A stretch of 8,989 nucleotides of DNA from CAZECE01 sp964510525. Its GTDB lineage: Bacteria; Pseudomonadota; Gammaproteobacteria; Pseudomonadales; JANQJO01. Where the stretch lies: contig CAZECE010000118.1 of assembly GCA_964510525.1 (NCBI GenBank), positions 1 through 8,989 on the forward strand. Direction: 5' to 3'. Position numbers and translations under genes: made by a program. Below the pieces are notes generated by a model that saw nothing but the letters and a program-made list of their open reading frames with translations, was not told the origin of the DNA and did not search any database. Shown in pieces: positions 6,301-8,989 of this stretch. The first letter of the stretch is position 1, and each line of letters starts with the position of its first letter.

Positions 6301-6469
6301 TGCCCCACACTCCATCAAGCCGATTTATTTTTGATCAAAAACAACCCAGGTAATATCAAACATCACGAACGATAATCACCGCTATACTGATATTCAAGGA
6401 GAATTTTGTCTTTTTCGACATCACTCGACAATACATCAATCGACCATTAGGAAAACGATAACAAGCAGG
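6301..6469. promoter_or_regulatory. Divergent intergenic region lapA / tpsB
   Basis: 169 bp that must carry promoters for both directions. On the plus strand TATACT (6383-6388) is a good -10 hexamer, but no convincing -35 lies 16-18 nt upstream. A perfect 14-bp palindrome TTTTTGATCAAAAA (6328-6341) could be an operator or chance in AT-rich DNA. AAGGAG (6396-6401) precedes a TTG-started 14-codon frame ending at 6450. No clear minus-strand promoter was found. Confidence 0.3.
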
Positions 6470-8113
6470 ATGCTTAAATATTCAATCACCGGCCTACTCA
6501 TGTTCGCTCTGAGTTGGGCCCACCAGCCCATGTTTGCCACCCCCTCTGATGCTGATAAAAAACATCAGCCAAAGACCCTGACGGTCGCAAAAATAAATCT
6601 GGTTGATTTTCAACCTCACCCAAAACGAGGCATTACCCAAGAAGGCGTTGAGGCCTTAATTCAATCCTGGCTGGACAAGCTAGGCCCCGAACTCACCCTA
6701 AAACAATTGCACGGCATCAGCGACGAAGTGACTATTTATTACCGCGAACACGGCCTGATGATGGCCAGAGCCAGCATTCAGGCGCAAGACATTACCGACA
6801 AGACCGTCAACATGACGATTGTGCCCGGTCACTTAGGCGAAGTCGTGGTCACGGGTAAGCATTTTATGAAACCGAAAACCATCGCTCGCCCCTTTCTTCC
6901 CCTAATAGATAACATTGTGATTGAAGAAGACATGAAAGCGGCGCTGAAACAAGTCGATAACTTACCCGGCTTGGATGTGTTCAGTTACTTTTCGATTGGA
7001 CGCAACCCAGGCGAAACCCGCATGAACCTCAAAGTCTTAAGAGAAAACCCGTTTCCATGGGAAGCCAGCGTTCGAACCGACAACTACGGCAACAAAAATA
7101 CCGGCGAGCAACGCTTTATTGGCAGTTTCAGCGTCGACAACCTCACAGGTCACGCTGAGCGCTACCAAGTCGGCATTTTACAAACACTGGCCGAAGAGCA
7201 TGTAACCGTTGGCTACCTCAACCTAGGATTCCCTTTTTTTCATCCTAAGTTGGATTTTTCTTGGTATCTCAGCAATTCACAATTTAACTTAGGCGAGAAC
7301 TTTGAAATTCTCGAGATTCAAGGCAGCGGCCACGAATCCCAGCTGCAATTCCAATACCGAGATCGACTCACGCCCACCAGCTCACGTCATTACAGCCTGC
7401 ACCTTGGGCTCTATGATAACGAAGTCACCAGCGATGTAATCGGCGACAGTGTCAACACCACCCTACAAACCCACACCCTTGGCCTGAGCGGCCAACAAGC
7501 TTGGCTTTTGGAGCGCACTCGCCATCAACTCGGCGGCCAGCTGACCTTTGGCCAAAATGATAACGACGTCTTACCTGCCAGCGGCAGCAATCAAGACGAC
7601 AACTTCACCAAGATCAGTCTACAGCTGCAATCCCAATGGCAATTGGACCCGATGGGAAACTGGTATGCCAGCCTGTATCAACACCTGTTTTGGAGTAATG
7701 AGCGCCTCCCCGGCACACACCAAACCAACCTGTCGGGCGCCACCATCAACCGTGGCTTTGAGCCTGGCGAAGCCTCTGTCGATACGGGCATCGCCTTACA
7801 CGCCAAACTGCTGATTCCCAGAGCCAAAAGCTATTTCAATTGGCTGAACCAAATTCGCCCGCTGGTGTTTATTGATTACACTCAAGGCACCGAAAACGCT
7901 TTCACCAGCAGCAACGCCACGTTTGGCAGCACAGATTACACGATTGCCAGCACAGGCCTGGGTTTTCTGTATCAACAAAACGCACTCTCAGCGGAGCTGT
8001 ATTTAGGCTATGGCTTTAAGCACACCCAACAAGCCGAAGGCGAAGACGCCACTGACATTCTCCCCAATAACCCAAAACAAGCTTACTTCACGGTGAACTA
8101 TGTCTGGAAATAA
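6470..8113 (+). CDS. Two-partner secretion outer-membrane transporter (TpsB, ShlB/FhaC family)
   Basis: A 547-residue protein with a signal peptide cut near MFA23. POTRA 1 spans about 41-120 (ITQEGVEALIQ, then YYREHGLMMARASIQAQDITD and VPGHLGEV) and POTRA 2 about 121-192. A 16-stranded beta-barrel is expected from about 199 to the end, opening with VRTDNYGNKNTGEQR. The POTRA domains bind the TPS domain of the partner in the periplasm and the barrel exports it. The VRGF motif of the lid loop appears as NRGF (427-430) and is followed by SVDTG. The protein ends in YVWK, whereas TpsB proteins often end in an aromatic residue. Length is typical (about 550). The Shine-Dalgarno site before ATG 6470 is weak. 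The tpsA start overlaps the 3' end by 14 nt, so both are made from one transcript. Confidence 0.92.
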   Translation: MLKYSITGLLMFALSWAHQPMFATPSDADKKHQPKTLTVAKINLVDFQPHPKRGITQEGVEALIQSWLDKLGPELTLKQLHGISDEVTIYYREHGLMMARASIQAQDITDKTVNMTIVPGHLGEVVVTGKHFMKPKTIARPFLPLIDNIVIEEDMKAALKQVDNLPGLDVFSYFSIGRNPGETRMNLKVLRENPFPWEASVRTDNYGNKNTGEQRFIGSFSVDNLTGHAERYQVGILQTLAEEHVTVGYLNLGFPFFHPKLDFSWYLSNSQFNLGENFEILEIQGSGHESQLQFQYRDRLTPTSSRHYSLHLGLYDNEVTSDVIGDSVNTTLQTHTLGLSGQQAWLLERTRHQLGGQLTFGQNDNDVLPASGSNQDDNFTKISLQLQSQWQLDPMGNWYASLYQHLFWSNERLPGTHQTNLSGATINRGFEPGEASVDTGIALHAKLLIPRAKSYFNWLNQIRPLVFIDYTQGTENAFTSSNATFGSTDYTIASTGLGFLYQQNALSAELYLGYGFKHTQQAEGEDATDILPNNPKQAYFTVNYVWK

Positions 8114-8989
8114 GTCGTCTGGAAATAAGTTTGGAAATAAGACGCTTGTAATCATCATGTGGATCCTCAACGCCACTTGGATCCTCGGCGCAAAACTCGG
8201 CTTTGCCCTGCCAGACAGCCCCAGCGTACAGCAAGGTTCGGTCACCAGCGTTCGGCAAGATAACACCTTAACGCTTGAACAACACTCGCATCAGACCCTG
8301 TTGGAGTTCCAAGATTTCTCAATCGCCGAAAACGAAACCGTGCGCTTTATCCAGCCCAACCAAGACAGCTTGGCGATCAATCGTGTCACCGGCAATCTTC
8401 CCAGCAACATAATGGGCCAGCTCGAAGCCAATGGGCACCTCTTTCTGATCAACCCCGCGGGCATTTTGTTTGGTGAACACGCCAAGGTAAAGGTCGGCAG
8501 TTTGATGGCCACCACATTAGACGGTGATTTTGAACACTGGGATCCGGCCAGCGGTGTCCTGAATCTTAATCGTACCCAAGCACCGGCGTTGATTCGTAAT
8601 GAAGGCTTGATTGAGGTATCCCCCGGCAGTCATGTGATGATTCTCAGCCCGTTGATTGAAAACAGCGGTCAGATCATCGCGCAATTAGGTCAAGTGCAGT
8701 TGGTCAGCGCCGACGGCGCCCAGCTCAGCTTTCAAACCCAAGGCTTACCTGGCGTTGCCATCACTACCAGCGCCATGCAATCTTGGATTGAAAACCAAGG
8801 CGAAATTGACGCCTTAGGCGGTCTCATTGAAATCACCGCCCAAGCCGAAAGCTCTCTTTGGGATCACGTGGTCAATCAAGCCGGGAGTTTAAGAGCGGAT
8901 TCTATTGAATCACATCAAGGCCAAATCAGGCTCACCAGTAACGCCAATATTCATTTAGCCGCCGGCAGCGAAACCCGTGCCGACGGCAT
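8100..8989 (+). CDS. TPS exoprotein TpsA, filamentous-haemagglutinin type, 3' end outside window
   Basis: Open to the window end; 296 codons are visible. The start chosen is ATG 8100, inside tpsB, with GGTGA (8092-8096) placed as the 3' part of a Shine-Dalgarno site. A second in-frame ATG at 8157 (residue 20) lacks a ribosome site. The longer start gives an extended signal peptide: a basic N-region (SGNK, SGNK, FGNK), a hydrophobic core and a likely cut after GFA36. Extended signals are common in TPS exoproteins. The haemagglutination-activity (TPS) domain follows with LLEFQDFSIAENETVRF, NRVTG at 94-98 and FLINPAGILFGEHAKVKVGSL (NPAG at 118-121, usually NPNG). Beta-helix-like repeats then begin (LIRNEGLIEVSPG, IENSGQII, IENQGEIDALGG). 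It is secreted by the TpsB encoded upstream and is probably an adhesin; a toxin or contact-inhibition role depends on the unseen C-terminus. Confidence 0.92.
   Translation, partial: MSGNKSSGNKFGNKTLVIIMWILNATWILGAKLGFALPDSPSVQQGSVTSVRQDNTLTLEQHSHQTLLEFQDFSIAENETVRFIQPNQDSLAINRVTGNLPSNIMGQLEANGHLFLINPAGILFGEHAKVKVGSLMATTLDGDFEHWDPASGVLNLNRTQAPALIRNEGLIEVSPGSHVMILSPLIENSGQIIAQLGQVQLVSADGAQLSFQTQGLPGVAITTSAMQSWIENQGEIDALGGLIEITAQAESSLWDHVVNQAGSLRADSIESHQGQIRLTSNANIHLAAGSETRADG
8103..8141 (+). repeat. Short tandem repeat at tpsB/tpsA junction
   Basis: TCTGGAAATAAG occurs at 8103-8114 and 8118-8129, with a third copy TTTGGAAATAAG at 8130-8141. Offsets are 15 and 12 nt, both multiples of three. 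In the tpsA frame it encodes SGNK, S, SGNK, FGNK; in the tpsB frame it repeats VWK-stop three times. Confidence 0.88.

Noticed and set aside
6361..6400. Fur-like box in the tpsB promoter region (GATAATC and ATATTC)
   Set aside because: The match to the 19-bp Fur consensus is poor and the AT-rich sequence gives such matches by chance.

Overview
The window looks like chromosomal DNA of a gammaproteobacterium, probably a marine or aquatic one. Three independent blocks point that way: an MSHA (mannose-sensitive haemagglutinin) type IV pilus minor-pilin operon, the conserved LPS-assembly/pyrimidine block lapA-lapB-pyrF, and a two-partner secretion (TPS) pair. The genus cannot be fixed from the sequence. 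No rRNA, tRNA, CRISPR array or transposase gene is visible.

Layout. Positions 1-3156 (+) hold the end of an MSHA locus: a major-pilin-like gene (mshA, 5' end outside the window), then mshC, mshD, mshO and mshP. From mshC to mshP the genes overlap by 1-11 nt and look translationally coupled. The 181-nt gap between mshA and mshC carries a perfect 14-bp hairpin and a good sigma70-type promoter, so the abundant pilin and the minor pilins are probably expressed at different levels. No mshQ follows mshP. Next comes a small secreted ComEA-type helix-hairpin-helix DNA-binding protein (3279-3629, +) with a strong intrinsic terminator.

Positions 3686-4163 are noncoding and filled by a palindromic repeat array. 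It has three units of about 110 bp, each bounded by two inverted 8-bp hairpins with the same CTTGA loop, linked by 21-bp satellite repeats. The last unit runs into the 3' end of pyrF and supplies its stop codon. On the minus strand, lapA, lapB and pyrF (6300 down to 4154) form an operon: an inner-membrane anchor protein, the TPR/rubredoxin-type regulator of LPS synthesis, and orotidine-5'-phosphate decarboxylase.

Divergent from lapA, from 6470 (+), is a TPS locus: tpsB, an outer-membrane POTRA/beta-barrel transporter, followed with overlap by tpsA, a filamentous-haemagglutinin-type exoprotein that runs off the window end. A short tandem repeat at the tpsB/tpsA junction encodes three SGNK-like blocks at the start of TpsA and repeats the TpsB C-terminus and stop. 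With the MSHA pilus, this gives the window a surface-attachment theme, separated by housekeeping envelope genes.

Most genes belong to known families. The parts that deserve a second look are the covarying hairpin array with its intrusion into pyrF, the tpsB/tpsA junction repeat, and the mshA-mshC regulatory gap.
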